Made by a program: the position numbers and the translations under genes
Assembly: GCA_003255065.1 (NCBI GenBank)
Contig: QAOA01005269.1
Location: 56,836-120,835 of the forward strand
DNA: 64,000 nucleotides
Direction of reading: 5' to 3'
Origin: Cercis canadensis
Lineage: Eukaryota > Streptophyta > Magnoliopsida > Fabales > Fabaceae
Shown here: one piece after another, positions 1 to 12,282 of the stretch
Position numbering within the stretch: the stretch's first letter is position 1
Layout: each line of letters starts with the position of its first letter
Notes under the pieces: generated by a model
What the model was told of the DNA's origin: nothing
Database searches by the model: none
What the model saw: only the letters and a program-made list of their open reading frames with translations

Positions 1-655
1 GTACTTTTATTACATATGCGTTAGGTGATAGGTGTTTTGCGATTGTGCAAGTTGGTGGCAGTGAAGGTTAAGGGATTCGGCAACGTCTAACTTACTTGGA
101 TATAGAAAACAAAAACGCAAAATGGTGAAATATTATTAATGTTAGTGAGATTGAGAATTGAGAAGGATGAGAATAAAATTAATTTTAGAAAAATTGTGAT
201 TGAGTTTGAGGCACACTGCATCCACAAGGTTTAAATTCGAGACTATTTGTTTAAGTGACTATAACTCCTTCTACTCACATCAGTCTTGGTTGATCACGTA
301 TGTAATTACATTAAACTAATAAGAGAATGACAATTGGAAATTTAAAAAAAAAAAAAAGACGAAGAAAATATTGAGAAGAATTATAATAGAAAACATAATT
401 CAAATGATACTTTTATTTTTTTATTTTTTATGTAACTCAAATAATTTTTTCAGTTATTAAATAGAAGACGCCAAATTTTTTTAGCTGGAGATGTTGGAAG
501 AATGAAAATTTGAACTTAGAATCTCAATTTTGTGAAAGATCACTTGAACTAGCTAAGACAATCAAATATTGATTCATGCATATAGAAATTTTTGTATGTT
601 AATATGTGGGTAGATTGTGGCTTCTTGCATTGCGTGGAATTATTGCATTAATAAT

Positions 656-798
656 TCATGTCCGAATTAAGGGAAAACTTATTGGCAAAAAATTAAAGAG
701 GACAAAAGTAATAAGGTATTGGATTANTCATGTCCAAATTAAGGGAAAACTTATTGGCAAAAAATTAAAGAGGACAAAAGTAATAAGGTATTGGATTA
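656..798. repeat. 71-bp direct duplication joined by one N
   Basis: Bases 656-726 and 728-798 are almost identical (71 nt each) and are separated only by the N at 727. The same architecture recurs at several other places in the window. The likeliest explanation is two contig ends that overlap but were never merged, not a tandem repeat in the genome. Confidence 0.8.
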
Positions 799-979
799 TT
801 AACTAATTTCCTTCTCAAACAATTGTTTAAATCATTTCCTCGATACCTAATTTTCTCCAATTTTCAGCATACAAATATTGTAGGGGTAACGAGCTGCACT
901 GCAGGAGAATGAAGAAAAAAAATGGGCAGAAATTTAGGTAGAAGCAGGGGGGACTTCCTAGTTTATAGTAGATTTATTA

Positions 980-1004
980 AATAATAATAATAATAATAAT
1001 AATA
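980..1004. repeat. (AAT)n microsatellite
   Basis: About eight consecutive AAT units in an otherwise unremarkable AT-rich context. Confidence 0.9.
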
Positions 1005-2280
1005 AAAGAACATAATTTGAAAAACTAAAGCTTAGATTTAAATTATAATTTTTAAAAATTATCTGATTATTAAATTAACATTGAAATTTTTTTTTTATAT
1101 ATTTTTTACTATAACTCTGAATTAGAACATAAAACCTAACTACAAGCCCTAATGACAATCTTAATAATACTCAACTACAAGCTGTTTGGTTAACACTAAA
1201 AACTTGAGTAGATAAAATTCATCCTAAATAATGAATATGAATATGTATTTTAAGCACTGCTATTTGGTTAGATCAAACAAAATAATATATAGGTATACTG
1301 AGATTATTTTCATGGCTTGAGGGTTTCTATGTTTGAACATGAAGTTATAGCCAAAATACCAAAAAAAAGTTGTAGATATCAGTTATTTATTTAATATGTT
1401 TTATTGAACTCACATATTCATTAAGTAATTAAAACAAATAGCACAAATATAATCAATTTTTAATTTTGTTTGTATATTAAATAATTAGTTTCTTTCAATA
1501 ACATATAGAAAACTAGAAAGTCTTAAAAATATTAAACTTTTAGGAAACATTTTATTGGCTTAAGTGTAGTACTGTCCCAATAAATTATAAGAAACTCTAT
1601 GTCGTCAGACAAAAATAATACATTGATCGAACATATGTATTAAAAATACTAAATCCTTCATCAAACTAAAAATATTTAAACCTAATTGCCATGGTTGTAG
1701 TGTCCAAATATATATCCAAGCATCCGCTGTAAATACTCCATGAAGCCAATGACATGTCCTGACTTTTGAATATGATATATTTCTCTTATCTTAAACTTAT
1801 ATATATACATATATATATATATAGCTTGACATACATTATTTTGTATATATTTAATAGGTCCACGCATGCTTTTTTTTTTCTCCTTTAACACCTTATATCC
1901 AATATTCTATGCCTTTTCTACTTTCAATAATGATACTCTTATATTTTTTTATATATATCTTTTTTTTTACTTATAAACTTAATTTGTAGCATTTAAATTT
2001 AATTGAATCCGTAAAAATTTATAGTATCTCAATAAGACTTTGATGATCTGACAACTTAAATTAATTTATATCCAAGCCACTAAATGTAATCTAGTATTAA
2101 GGAATTTAGATAATTTACAAGAGATAAAGAATTCAAATCTCTATTCAAGTAATGTAACAAAAAAAAAAAGTACACCTTTTATAGTATCTTGTGAGAAATT
2201 TTTTTGGGGCAAGTACTCATACCAAATAGCATTCTCTAAATTTCATTACTAGTTCCTGCAAAATTCAACTTTAAAATATA

Positions 2281-2936
2281 GGCTTAATTGTAATTTTGGT
2301 CCCTTTATTTTAACAATTTGAACTTTTTGGTCCATCTTCTTTAAAAATGAACTATTGAATCCCTCTATATTTATAAAATATACAATTTTGGTCATTTTGT
2401 CTTTAAGTCAAAATTCTTAGGTTTATTTCGAGGTATAAAGTTCTCTAATCATAATCTCACCGTTCAGATTGAAGAGTTACGTCTTGTAAATCTCCTTACT
2501 AAATTTCAGCCCGATCTAACGGTGAAACTCAGCCCAAAATACCAAAATCATAATTTTTCATCTAACCAAAGATCTAGACTCATTCACTGTTAGATTGAGT
2601 TGAAATTTAGTAGGGAGGTTCACAAGACATAGCTCTTTAATTTGAACANCAAAATCATAAGTTTTCATCTAACCAAAGATCTAGACTCATTCACTGTTAG
2701 ATTGAGCTAAAATTTAGTGGGGAGGTTCACAAGACATAGCTCTTTAATTTGAACAGTGAGATTATGAATCAAAGAACTTTACACCTTGAAATAAACTTAA
2801 GAATTTTGACTTAAAGACAAAATGACTAAAATTGTATATTTTATGAGTATAGAGGGACTCAATAGTTCATTTTTAAAGAATGAGAACCAAAAAGTTTAAG
2901 TTGTTAAAATAAGAGGACTAAAATTGCAATTAAACC
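2281..2936. mobile_element. Fold-back MITE, Mutator-type, copy A
   Basis: The element starts GGCTTAATTG and ends CAATTAAACC. The two halves are inverted copies of each other over roughly 290 bp, so the whole unit is a long imperfect palindrome. It is flanked by a perfect 9-bp direct repeat, TAAAATATA, at 2272-2280 and 2937-2945. A 9-bp target duplication and long terminal inverted repeats are the signature of Mutator-like elements. There is no coding capacity. Its interior contains an N-joined duplication (2543-2648 and 2650-2755), so the true length is probably about 107 bp shorter, close to copy B at 33264-33801. Confidence 0.85.
2543..2755. repeat. 106-bp duplication joined by one N
   Basis: Bases 2543-2648 and 2650-2755 repeat each other with a handful of differences around the N at 2649. 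Copy B of the same MITE (33264-33801) has no such internal duplication, which supports an assembly origin. Confidence 0.75.
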
Positions 2937-2945
2937 TAAAATATA

Positions 2946-4322
2946 TCACCATGGTCCCTTTTGGCCCATAATTGTATAAAGTTACAAATTTTTGTTAAAA
3001 GGAAAATGCTAATTATGTATACACTGTTAATATTGATGCTATATATCTAGTCTATAAAACAATTTCTGTACATTTTCCCTTTTATATACGAAGTTGTTAA
3101 GAGACCATTGTACAAATCCTTGTGGTGTGAAGTAACATAGAAAATCTCAATTTAAGCTGATCATGAGGAATAGCTTAAGGCACATTAGTACATTACAATC
3201 CGTATGGCATAGACTGTAACACTAACGCCTGAGAAAGTAAACTTCTTGGAATTTTCAAGAGCCAGCTCGTAGAGAGTAAACGTCGTCGTTTTTTCCCTTA
3301 CAGCTACGATAACTAGGACAAACAACACGCACTGCCGTTCATCGTTGCTTGCTGGTTCTTTAAGATAATCAAAACTAGACGAAGTTTCCTATAGTTAGCA
3401 TATACTATATATCGTCTCCTTAGTCCTTACCATGGATGAATGAACCGTACGTGTAAAATGTAAATTACTACAGATAAATAAAACATTTCTCATAATTCAA
3501 ATCAAAATATCTCTAGTTTAACTAAGCAGTAATTCATCTCTCAAACTATTAATTCGTCTCTCAAGTTTCCTTTATAGAGATTTGTTCATTGAGACCCACC
3601 TATTGTCTAAGTGTCAGAGAGTAGCCCACTTGAGTTCATGAGGTTGTTCGAGGTTATCTACAACTACAATGTCCAAACATGAATACTGTTGGTATTTTTA
3701 TTAAAAGCCATTCAGTTATGGTTTTCTGATCTTTATTACATTATAAAATGATTTGAAGGCAAACGGTTCAGCTCATGAATTGGCCAACCTTCTCTTTCTC
3801 TTTAAAGTCAACGTTCTCTTTTTTTTTTTTTTTTTTTTTAACTCCGGAATCAACGCCCAATTCAAATATTTGGATGAAATCAGACTTATCAAATTTGGGA
3901 CAAGTTATCCNTAAAGGTCTCATTGTTAAATCATTCACAGTTGTAACTTTATGTGGTAGAATGCTTTGAGACCACCTTCATTTTATCAATGAGAGGTCTC
4001 GAACACAATACCCTCTTCTTGTGAGAAGAACCTTGTGGCCAATTGATCTACAACCCAGTTGATAATGTTCTCCTTCTTTTTATTGGCTAACAGTTTGGCA
4101 TTTGATGTGCTTTAATTTTTTTTATTGTTATTATTTTTATTTTTGTAAGCTTGGAAACAATAGATACATCGCAAATTTTAATTTACTTTGGTATTCTAAT
4201 TCATACTTAGTTTATTAGAATTCTTAGATGTGGTAGCAAAGCCACCTTATATGGATTAAGGATCTTTGTAATTTCAAGGTTGAAACTTACATATCTTATG
4301 TTGATATGAACATGTTCTTGCT
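2946..4322. other. Intergenic, no gene seen
   Basis: There is no recognisable protein, RNA or transposon terminus. The stretch contains a T homopolymer near 3821-3839 and an isolated N at 3911. Confidence 0.55.
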
Positions 4323-6245
4323 AGGGTGAGCACCGGTCAGGTTTGATCAAATTGGGAGACTTGAGCCACAAACCGATGCTACCCAAGGCTATGTAAAGGG
4401 AGAACCGAACCGGTTTAGCAGTTCGGCTGGGCAGTTAAATGCAGTTGGGGCCTGGTGTTGGGCCAGTTTTTTACCTGTATATTGGACCTGAACGGAAGCA
4501 CTTAGTTATATAATTTAAGCCTAAATGGCTTAAATTGTCTTGTTAACCTGATTAAGCCAACATTAAAAAAATGTTTACCCAAATAAAACAGTGTAATTGT
4601 TAGGGCGTTGTTCAAAAGCTAAATCAACCAGACCAAACTGAGCAATGCAAACCAAATTGATAGATTGGTTTGGTTTAAATTTTTATATGGGTTAGGTTGG
4701 GTTGGGTTGGGTTGGAATTTTTTAATAAATATTTGATTGGGCTCATTTCAGGTAGAGGTGGAAAATTTGGTTAAGCCCAATGGGCTGGCCCGTTTTGGCC
4801 TAGAAAAAAAAAATAGGACTAAGTTCTCAAATTGCTGGCTCGAATAAAAACGAGCCGATTTGGCCTGGCCCGTTTTGACACGTGGCCTATTCGGGTTTGA
4901 GCCGAGCCAGGCCTTTAAAAAAAAAAACTTATTAAATCATATTATTATGTGTTTTTTAACTTTAAAGTATGTACTATTATAATTTTTTTAGTTACTTATA
5001 CATCTTTATTTTAAATTTATACTCATATGCATTTTTTTATACATCTTTGATTCTTTATTTTAATTTTATTTANGCCTTTAAAAAAAAAAATTATTAAATC
5101 ATATTAGTATGTGTTTTATAACTTTAAAGTATGTACTATTATAATTTTTTTAGTTACTTATACATCTTTATTTTAAATTTATACTCATATGCATTTTTTT
5201 ATACATCTTTGATTCTTTATTTTAATTTTATTTATTACTTTATACATATTTTATTTTGTTTAATTATATTTATTAATAATTTAACTAAAATCACCAAAGA
5301 AAAAAATTTAAACATTTGTTAGATTTTAACTTAATTACAAATAAAAATAATTATAAAAAAAAGTGGGCCAACCCATTTAGGCCGTTGCCCGTGTAGGGCC
5401 AGGCTGGACCAACAATTTTCTGGCCCAAATAAGAATGAACCAAATTGGCCCGGCCCTTTTTGGCCTGTGACCCGATCCAGCCGGGCCAAAACAGGTCGAG
5501 CCGACCCGTTTCCCACCTCTAGTTTCAGGTTACCAAAAATAGTAAGCCAATTTAATTTAACCTAACCCAGTTATTTATTAAAAAGTATTTGTAAATAAAT
5601 ATATTATATAATATATGAAAAATATTACCATATAATTAGAATTTGAAACTATTCAAATTCTTATAAATTTCTTTTAATTGTGACTCTTTAATTTTAGTCT
5701 ATCTTAATAAGTTTAACATGTAAAACTTCTAAATCTTCTCTAGAACAAATACCTGTATTTGGTTGTCTCCCTGTCATTCCCCATGTCTTCCGTCTCTTTG
5801 TAATTGTCATATGATTTATGTTTTTTATTACAAGTATAAACTTATTAATATTTGTATTTGCTATTTAATTTTTTTCATATTGCTTTTTCGAGAATTTTTA
5901 CAATATTAGTGCGAATAAGTAGAAGATAAGAATATCTAGCCAACATGATTGGAACTTAAATGTTAGAATATGAAAGCACTTTTCACTAATAAATTAAAAT
6001 ATGAAATTTATTTGAGAAAATCTTTGGAGAACTTTATTTACTCTATGTAAAATGCATTTTGATGCATAACTTTGTTTCAAACCGAAAAACCAACCCAATT
6101 CAAACTGACTTTTCATGGTTTGATTTGGTTTGGTTTGGTCAAGCTGTAAGTCTTTTGGTTTGTGTTGTAGAGTATAAAAAAATTCTTAGGTTAGGTTTGC
6201 ATTGAGTCTAAACCCAAATCAATCCAGCCCATGAACACCCCTTAC
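4323..6245. repeat. Probable nested hAT-like non-autonomous repeat, ends unclear
   Basis: Sequence on both sides of the hAT MITE at 4753-5521 is rich in GGTTTGGTTTGG/GGTTGGGTTGGG motifs and partly inverted relative to itself. The left part (about 4598-4752) contains AGGGCGTTGTTCA, and the right part ends near 6231 with a complementary TGAACACCCCT. These resemble hAT-family subterminal regions, but no target duplication could be matched, so the limits are approximate. The MITE at 4753 appears to have inserted into it. Confidence 0.4.
4753..5521. mobile_element. hAT-type MITE
   Basis: The element begins TAGAGGTGG and ends CCACCTCTA, a typical hAT terminal inverted repeat. Subterminal regions are rich in GGGCTGGCCCG-like GC motifs in opposite orientations. 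The flanks are ATTTCAGG (4745-4752) and GTTTCAGG (5522-5529), 7 of 8 identical, matching the 8-bp target duplication of hAT elements. The interior is AT-rich and non-coding. An N at 5073 separates two copies of about 160 bp (4911-5072 and 5074-5234), probably an assembly artefact that inflates the length. Confidence 0.8.
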
Positions 6246-7911
6246 TAGTAATTATCAACAACTAATTTGTAAAAACCCCTCTTCAAGAAAATTAAGAACC
6301 CTAATTTCTAACTAACCCATGAGACCACAAACGAGTGGCCCTTATTCAACATGCATTGTGCCTATTTTTTCCATAATAGGCACCGTAGTCTTAGCCATCA
6401 GATTGTTGTATTTGGATCTAAGGCTTTCATAATAGGCATTACAAAGAATACATAGCTACCTAAATTACATGAATTGTTAGGAAGGTATGAACATTTTGGA
6501 TCCACCTTCAAACACAAAAATTTGATTTCTTGAGGAATAACCACATCATGACACGTGATTTTCTTGTATGGTGCTCTAACATCCTAATGGTTTAATTCAT
6601 TCCAATTAATCAAAGTCTTAAGTGGGTTTAAAGCCAAAAATTGAAAATTTTCTAATTGCGGCATAACTGCATCCTCGCCTATTCTGAACTAATTTCTTTC
6701 ATTTTAGCGGATCATGGTCTACATTTACTGTACCTTACCCATTGACTTTTCATTAAAAAAAAAAAAATCTATGGCCTATAAGTGGTTATTTCGATTGTAT
6801 CCAATTAGTTGTTTATGGCTTTGTTTGAGAGTTATTTTAGAAGAGAAAGGAAAAGAGAGAAGAGGAATAAAACTCTCATTTCCCTTGTTTGAAAGTTTTA
6901 TCTTAAAAAAGGAGATGAGACTGATGGGTAAGATGCAACCCCTACACTCATTTTTTAGACCATTATCGTGTTCCTCCAAATTTGAGGGTTTGGAGATAAA
7001 ATATGTTAAAATGACTATTATACTCTTTTTTTTTTTTAAATTTATCACCCATTTATTAAGAAATAAGTGTATTATATTATTTAATTTTATATTAAATATG
7101 TCTATTTTAATAATAAAGGATAAACTAGTAAAAATATTTTACAATAAAACTTTTCATTTTTTTTTCTTTTTTTTTTACTCATTTTAATCATCTAAACAAA
7201 AAAGAGGAAAACCATTTCATTTCTCTTCCCTTCCTTTGCTTTCCCTCTTTTTTCTCTCCTCTCATTTTCTTTTCTCTCACTTCAAACTTCTAAACAGACC
7301 CTATAAGTGTTTCCTGCCATCTATGCTGAGCTTTTGATTGTTGAAGAAGTTGCTGTCTCATATGAGAAAGTAGATCGAGTTATTAGAGATGTAACTGATA
7401 CTAAAATCTATGGCTATATAGTCTTAGCATGAAAAACAAGGGCCTGATTTACTTTAGACCATTTCTCTGAAGACAATAAAAGTTGATATTATCTGCTGCC
7501 GCAAAGGGCTGCATGTGCCACCGATCCAATAATCCCTCCATCTAAGACATAAAGATAGAGAAAATAATATACTTGTTGACCTGTAAAGGAGGGAAGAAAT
7601 GGTGAAAGGAGCCCGCAGCTAGTGCTCTGACACCTCTTTTAGCCTCTAGGGTTTTTTTATTATGATGAAATATACTATGCTAATAAGTATATTAAAAAAT
7701 CTTATATTAGATAATTTTGTATTCTAAACATAGTTGTTCTTATCTTNTGTTAAACACCAAATCAATGATAAATAATTTTTCATCACGTAATTCAAATTAT
7801 TTAAGACGACCAAAATTAATTAAATTGTCTAACAAAGTAATAAACAATCATTAAAAAATAAGTCCAAGAAGATTAATATCAACATGACAACATAATTTTT
7901 ATAATAAANNN
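6246..7911. other. Intergenic, no gene seen
   Basis: The 157-codon ORF at 6714-7187 is mostly homopolymer-derived Lys/Phe/Ile and resembles no family I know, so I do not call it a gene. A polypyrimidine tract lies near 7216-7275. An N lies at 7747 and a three-N gap at 7909-7911. Confidence 0.5.
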
Positions 7912-7944
<33 letters not shown>

Positions 7945-8121
7945 CTGGCGGGCCAGCCCGCCCCAACCCGTCCCGCCTCGCCACCAACCCACAACCCAAA
8001 CGGGGCGGGCTCAGAAACCCGCTTCCAAACGGGCCAGCAAAACCTTAACCCAACCCAACCAAACCCTTTTGCATGGCGGGGCGGGCCAACCCAACGGGTC
8101 CAACCCATTTTGACACCTCTA
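7912..8121. mobile_element. Right end of an hAT element
   Basis: The stretch ends with CCCATTTTGACACCTCTA, the inverse of the hAT terminus TAGAGGTGTCAAAATGGG. Most of 7941-8121 is highly similar to the right end of the hAT element at 16601-18278, including the GGGGCGGGCTC and CCCGCTTCCAAACGGGC blocks. The left end is missing or hidden by the Ns at 7747 and 7909-7911, and a poly-A tract separates them. Confidence 0.75.
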
Positions 8122-9427
8122 TTCACTAGGTCTTCTCACACATTTACTCTCTTATGACTCTTGGCCTGCTCACATTGACTTGACTTGAGCATGGAGGCAC
8201 GGAAACACCAACTCTGGTCTCCCCTTTCCGTTTTTTCTCCCTTCTGCAAGTCCTTTGAGATGATGTTTGTCAACAATACTAATATGCCTATTGGCATTTT
8301 AGGTATGAAAGGATCACGAAATAGCAATTTGGTTGTGGAGGCTGAGCAAGGTATTGGACATGCATATATATAGTTTTGAACATAAATGAATCACTTTTTG
8401 TAGAGATTATAACTAACTACATTTACTACATGAAGAACCCTTAGAAGCAAGCAACGCAAGTGTCCAAAAGGAAGAGGAGAAACATCCTATTTACACTTGA
8501 TATATATGTTTCGCAAAGATAAAGCCTTGGCATTCTCTAATGTTGTTGTGCTTTTAGGACATGTAGTCTTTCCACAACCGCCAAAGAAGATTGGGGTAGG
8601 ACACATCAGAGGGGGAGTCCTCTGTTTGCTGTGCTCCTAGAAAATAGAACAATTTTAAATTGACTCCTAAGTAGGCTTCTATCCTTTACATTTTCAGATG
8701 CCAAATATAGTATAGGACCTATAGGTCATTCTCCATCTGCAGGCATCTGAAAATCAAGCTATAAGAGTAACTTAGTTTTTTTTTTTTTTTTTTTTTNTTT
8801 TTTTTTTTTTTTGGGATATAAATGTCATATTGGATGTAAATAAAAAGGTCTTTATTTATTTACAGCAACAATCCTTGATAACAGTAGAAGCTATAATAAC
8901 GATCTTAACAGTAATTTTCCTGACAACCATACAGTAGTGCAGCTAGTGGAAGATCCAAAAAAATTTATTAGTGGGCCAAAATATATATAAGAGAATAAAT
9001 GTTAAAATAATTATATTTATATTTAAAAATATTACACCATATTTTAATAGTGAAAAATTGTATTATTTTCAAAATAATTTTAAAAATATAATAACTAAGA
9101 AAAATATAATAATTTCACTTAATGTCTAGAAATTTAAATGCTTAATGTTTAATTATATAAAAATTATCTAAATATTTTATGATCTATACGAAATATAATG
9201 CTTAACTCAATCAAATATATCACATATATATAATTGCAATTTTCAAAAGGAACAAAGAAAAAATAGAGTGCAACTCTGAAAATAAGTTTTCATATTCATG
9301 CAAGCTAATAAAACATGACACAAAAAAGAAAAAAAAATAAAAGAGTTTAGCACCTTCACTAAAATTTACAAATGTCTATTTGAAAAAAAAAAAATTATGC
9401 TAAGACAAAATATAATAAAAATCAAAA
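8122..9427. other. Intergenic, no gene seen
   Basis: There is no supported gene. A long T tract interrupted by an N lies at about 8779-8812. The opposing small ORFs at 8136-8373 overlap on the two strands and resemble nothing known. Confidence 0.5.
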
Positions 9428-9601
9428 GAGTTAAATACATTTTTTTTTGTTTTTGAATTACTTTTTAAATATCATTTTAATTATTAATTTATTTTTTGTG
9501 TTTTTTTAGTATTCGAATAATTATTATGTTTATCAAACTAATTTTTTAAGTGATAAGTGATATTTAAAAAATAATTTAAAAATAAAAAATATATTTTACT
9601 C
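9428..9601. mobile_element. Small fold-back MITE (GAGTTAAATA family), copy 1
   Basis: The stretch begins GAGTTAAATAC and ends with the inverted ATATTTTACTC. The halves are inverted and AT-rich. The same termini bound 42834-43061 and 45258-45358, which makes this a dispersed family in this genome. It is non-coding. Confidence 0.6.
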
Positions 9602-9678
9602 AAATAAATTTTTTTTTTTTAAATAACACGAATTACTTAGTCAGTTACGTGCCCTCCTTCGTCGCCATTTTCTCCTTT

Positions 9679-10207
9679 CCTCAAGCCGGCGAATCTCATT
9701 GGAAATTCCTGTCTCTTCTATTATTGATTCCCTTAAACCTCTTGGCGTTCTTTGGTTCACACTCAGTGCATGTCAGCCAACACAGTAGCCACCGATATTC
9801 CACCTCTTTCACTGCAATATTCAAGCATTGAAGCCCCAAAATATGATACAAATCCCAAGGCCCAACCACATAGTATATAGCATTCAAGAAAGAAAAGTTG
9901 CAGATTTGCGTATATTAAAGGATATATACCACTTCACAAAGGTGCTTCCATTAGGAGCACGACGAATCAAATAGACCCTTTTCCTAGTTCTTGGCCTAGT
10001 TGCCATTAAAGCTTTACTTCATGCTCTGCTCGCCTCAAGTCTGCAACTTTTTAGTACCCAAATGGAAAACAAACAGCGCATTGAATACTCTGCCTCCACC
10101 GCCTCTCTCCGTTTGCTGTCACAATTTCTGCAACTGCGACACCTACTTTAACCTCAAGCCGTCGAATCTCACTGGAAATTTCTCCGACTTCTATTATTGA
10201 TTCCCTC
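9679..10207. repeat. Pair of dispersed 56-bp direct repeats
   Basis: Bases 9679-9734 and 10152-10207 are similar direct repeats (CCTCAAGCCGGCGAATCTCA in the first) with several substitutions. On the minus strand the second lies in a 67-codon frame with a helical, charged composition and no stop, but I cannot match it to a family. They could be remnants of duplicated exons or of a transposon. Confidence 0.45.
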
Positions 10208-10775
10208 ATGTTGTTTACTTTCTCTTGGATTACTCGTCTCTGCCGTCTCTCCACCCTACTAGTAATGCTCCCAATCTCTTCTTGGTTTCTCTCTCTGTAT
10301 CCTTGGAATGGAGCTTAGTCTCCCTGAATTTTTGACTTTGAACTAATTTTCTGATAATGGGTTTAGATTGGGCATCAATGGCATCACGTTTGCTCAAATT
10401 TTGAATGTTTGTCTGAGGTTGTGAAAGGTTTTGTACAGATTTTGGTAGTTAAAACTTAAAAGGGATTAAGTGTAATTTTTTAAAAATTTGGGGTAAATTG
10501 CACGTTCGACGGGCTAAATTAGATTTTTTCAAATAAATAAGGAGAAGCTAAGCTACCTTGATATTTTAAAGAATAAAAACAAAAAACATCTCCAACTGAT
10601 TTTGGAGTTAAATAAATTTTTGATTTTGATATAAACAGAGAAAGTTAATTTCTTATAAAATATATAAATCGAGTTATTTATTATGTATTAAAATAATTAA
10701 TTTCTTATAAAATATATAAGTATATACTAGAAGAAAGAGAAATACATAAAATACCATTAGCTGTTTAATAAATAA

Positions 10776-10868
10776 GGCTTAATGACTTCAATATTACAAT
10801 TTGGTAACAAATTTACATAATTATCACACTTTTTAATTTAATTACTAAAATATTATAGTTTTAAAAAC
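10776..10868 (+). repeat. Left terminal inverted repeat of the MULE
   Basis: It begins GGCTTAATGACTTCAATATT. The inverted partner is at 19843-19938. The first eight bases, GGCTTAAT, are shared with the termini of the fold-back MITEs at 2281 and 33264. Confidence 0.75.
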
Positions 10869-11697
10869 TAAAAAAAAAAAAACAACGGCGAGCTGGGGCC
10901 CATCGAATGCGCCAGTTGTCAGTTGGTGTGTCCTCACTGGACACGCCGACTGATAGCTTGCGTGTCCCCACTTGTCGCTTTAGCCCAACTTTCCACATGT
11001 GGCAGGAAGTGACTGCGGGGCTCGCCAATAGTCAAATGACATATCTTGTAGAGACACGTAGGTTTCCTTGCGACGTGTCCTCACTAAATATGTCAAATGG
11101 CATGCGGCACTTTTTCGTTTATCTGTTGGCATATTTAGACAATTCAGGAATCTTTGAAAAGTTGTTTGAGGAAGTTGCGTGACTCCATTTGCAAATGGCG
11201 TGTCCGAGTTTTATAAATACCTTCGTGCAAAGGAGTTCATTATTCACATAAGAGAAATTTTCATTTTATGTTCGAGGTTTTGTTCAAATTTTTGTGAAGC
11301 GATACTTTATAAAGTATGTTAAGATTTTAATTATTGCTTAAACTTGATAATTATTTTTGTTTTTCTAATTCTAAATTTGGTAATTTTTAGTAATATATGT
11401 TTTTGTCAAAATATTAATATAAATAAATTATGATAATATTTATAGTTGGTTTAAATGTGAAGTATAATAATATTTATATTAATTATTGAAACTGTTAAAG
11501 ATGCATTAATATTCTAATTATTGCATAAACTTGATAAATTAATTTATTTTATTTTTTATTGTAAGCTTGGTAATATTTAGTAATATATGTTTTTTATTGA
11601 AATATTACTATAAATAAATGTGTACTTAAAGTATGTATTATGATAATATTTATATGATAATTATACATGAAATGTGATATATTTGGTTTAAAATTTA
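10869..11697. other. MULE subterminal region
   Basis: Bases 10880-11190 are GC-richer than the surroundings and contain repeated GTGTCC motifs, as is common just inside Mutator termini where promoters reside. Part of it is inverted at 19620-19800. The 91-codon ORF at 10907-11182 has no recognisable similarity. Bases 11200-11697 are AT-rich with internally repeated GGTAATTTTTAGTAATATAT-like segments. Confidence 0.5.
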
Positions 11698-12235
11698 GGA
11701 AAAAGTCTAAAAAAGTCCCTTGAACTATACACTTTGTGCATTTTAGCCCTCATCCTTCAAAAACGTAGGAAATATCTCCTTCAACTACGAAAAGGTGCAC
11801 TTTACCCCCAGGACCCTGACATCCGTCCATTAATAGACGGGAGAAGATATTTAAATATTATAATTTGACCCTAAAACTTTTTAAAACGTAGGGAATACCT
11901 CCTTCAACTACGAAAAGGTACACTTTACCCCAACGACCCTGACATCCGTCCATTAATAGATGGAAGAAAAGATTTGAATATTATAATTTGACCACAAAAC
12001 TCTTTAAATATTATTTTTTTACCCTAATTTTTATAAATTTATTTTTATTTATACCTCTATAAAATTGTACTATGGCCTAGATTAATCATATCATGTGCAC
12101 ATTAATGGACGGACGTCAAGATCGGGGGGTAAAATGCACATTTTCGTAGTTTAAGGAAGTCTTCTCTACGTTTTTAAGGATGAGGGCTAAAGCGCACGGA
12201 ATGTATAGTTCAATGGGTCTTTTTAGACTTTTCCC
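11698..12235. mobile_element. Fold-back MITE nested in the MULE
   Basis: The termini are GGAAAAAGTCTAAAAA on the left and the inverted TTTTTAGACTTTTCCC on the right, with inverted similarity continuing for well over 100 bp (for example TTTAGCCCTCATCCTT and its complement). A perfect 9-bp repeat, TAAAATTTA, flanks it at 11689-11697 and 12236-12244. It is non-coding. The 9-bp duplication and long inverted repeats point to a non-autonomous Mutator-type element of a different family from the one at 2281. Confidence 0.85.
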
Positions 12236-12282
12236 TAAAATTTAAGATAAAAATATTTATCTTTATTTATTACAATGGCCGA

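Larger units (their letters stand above)
1..2271. other. AT-rich intergenic stretch, no gene seen
   Basis: No ORF here has recognisable protein similarity, and no exon chain could be built on either strand. The stretch contains an (AAT)n microsatellite near 980-1004, several A or T homopolymers, an AT dinucleotide tract near 1798-1822, and an N-joined duplication at 656-798 that is listed separately. The small predicted ORFs are low-complexity and look like chance. Confidence 0.6.

Noticed and set aside
4911..5234. Internal tandem duplication inside the hAT MITE as a biological feature
   Set aside because: The copies meet at an N exactly as at other assembly junctions.
6714..7187. 157-codon ORF, one of the longest in the gene-free left part
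   Set aside because: It is driven by homopolymer runs (Lys, Phe) and has no family resemblance, no intron signals and an overlapping open frame on the other strand.
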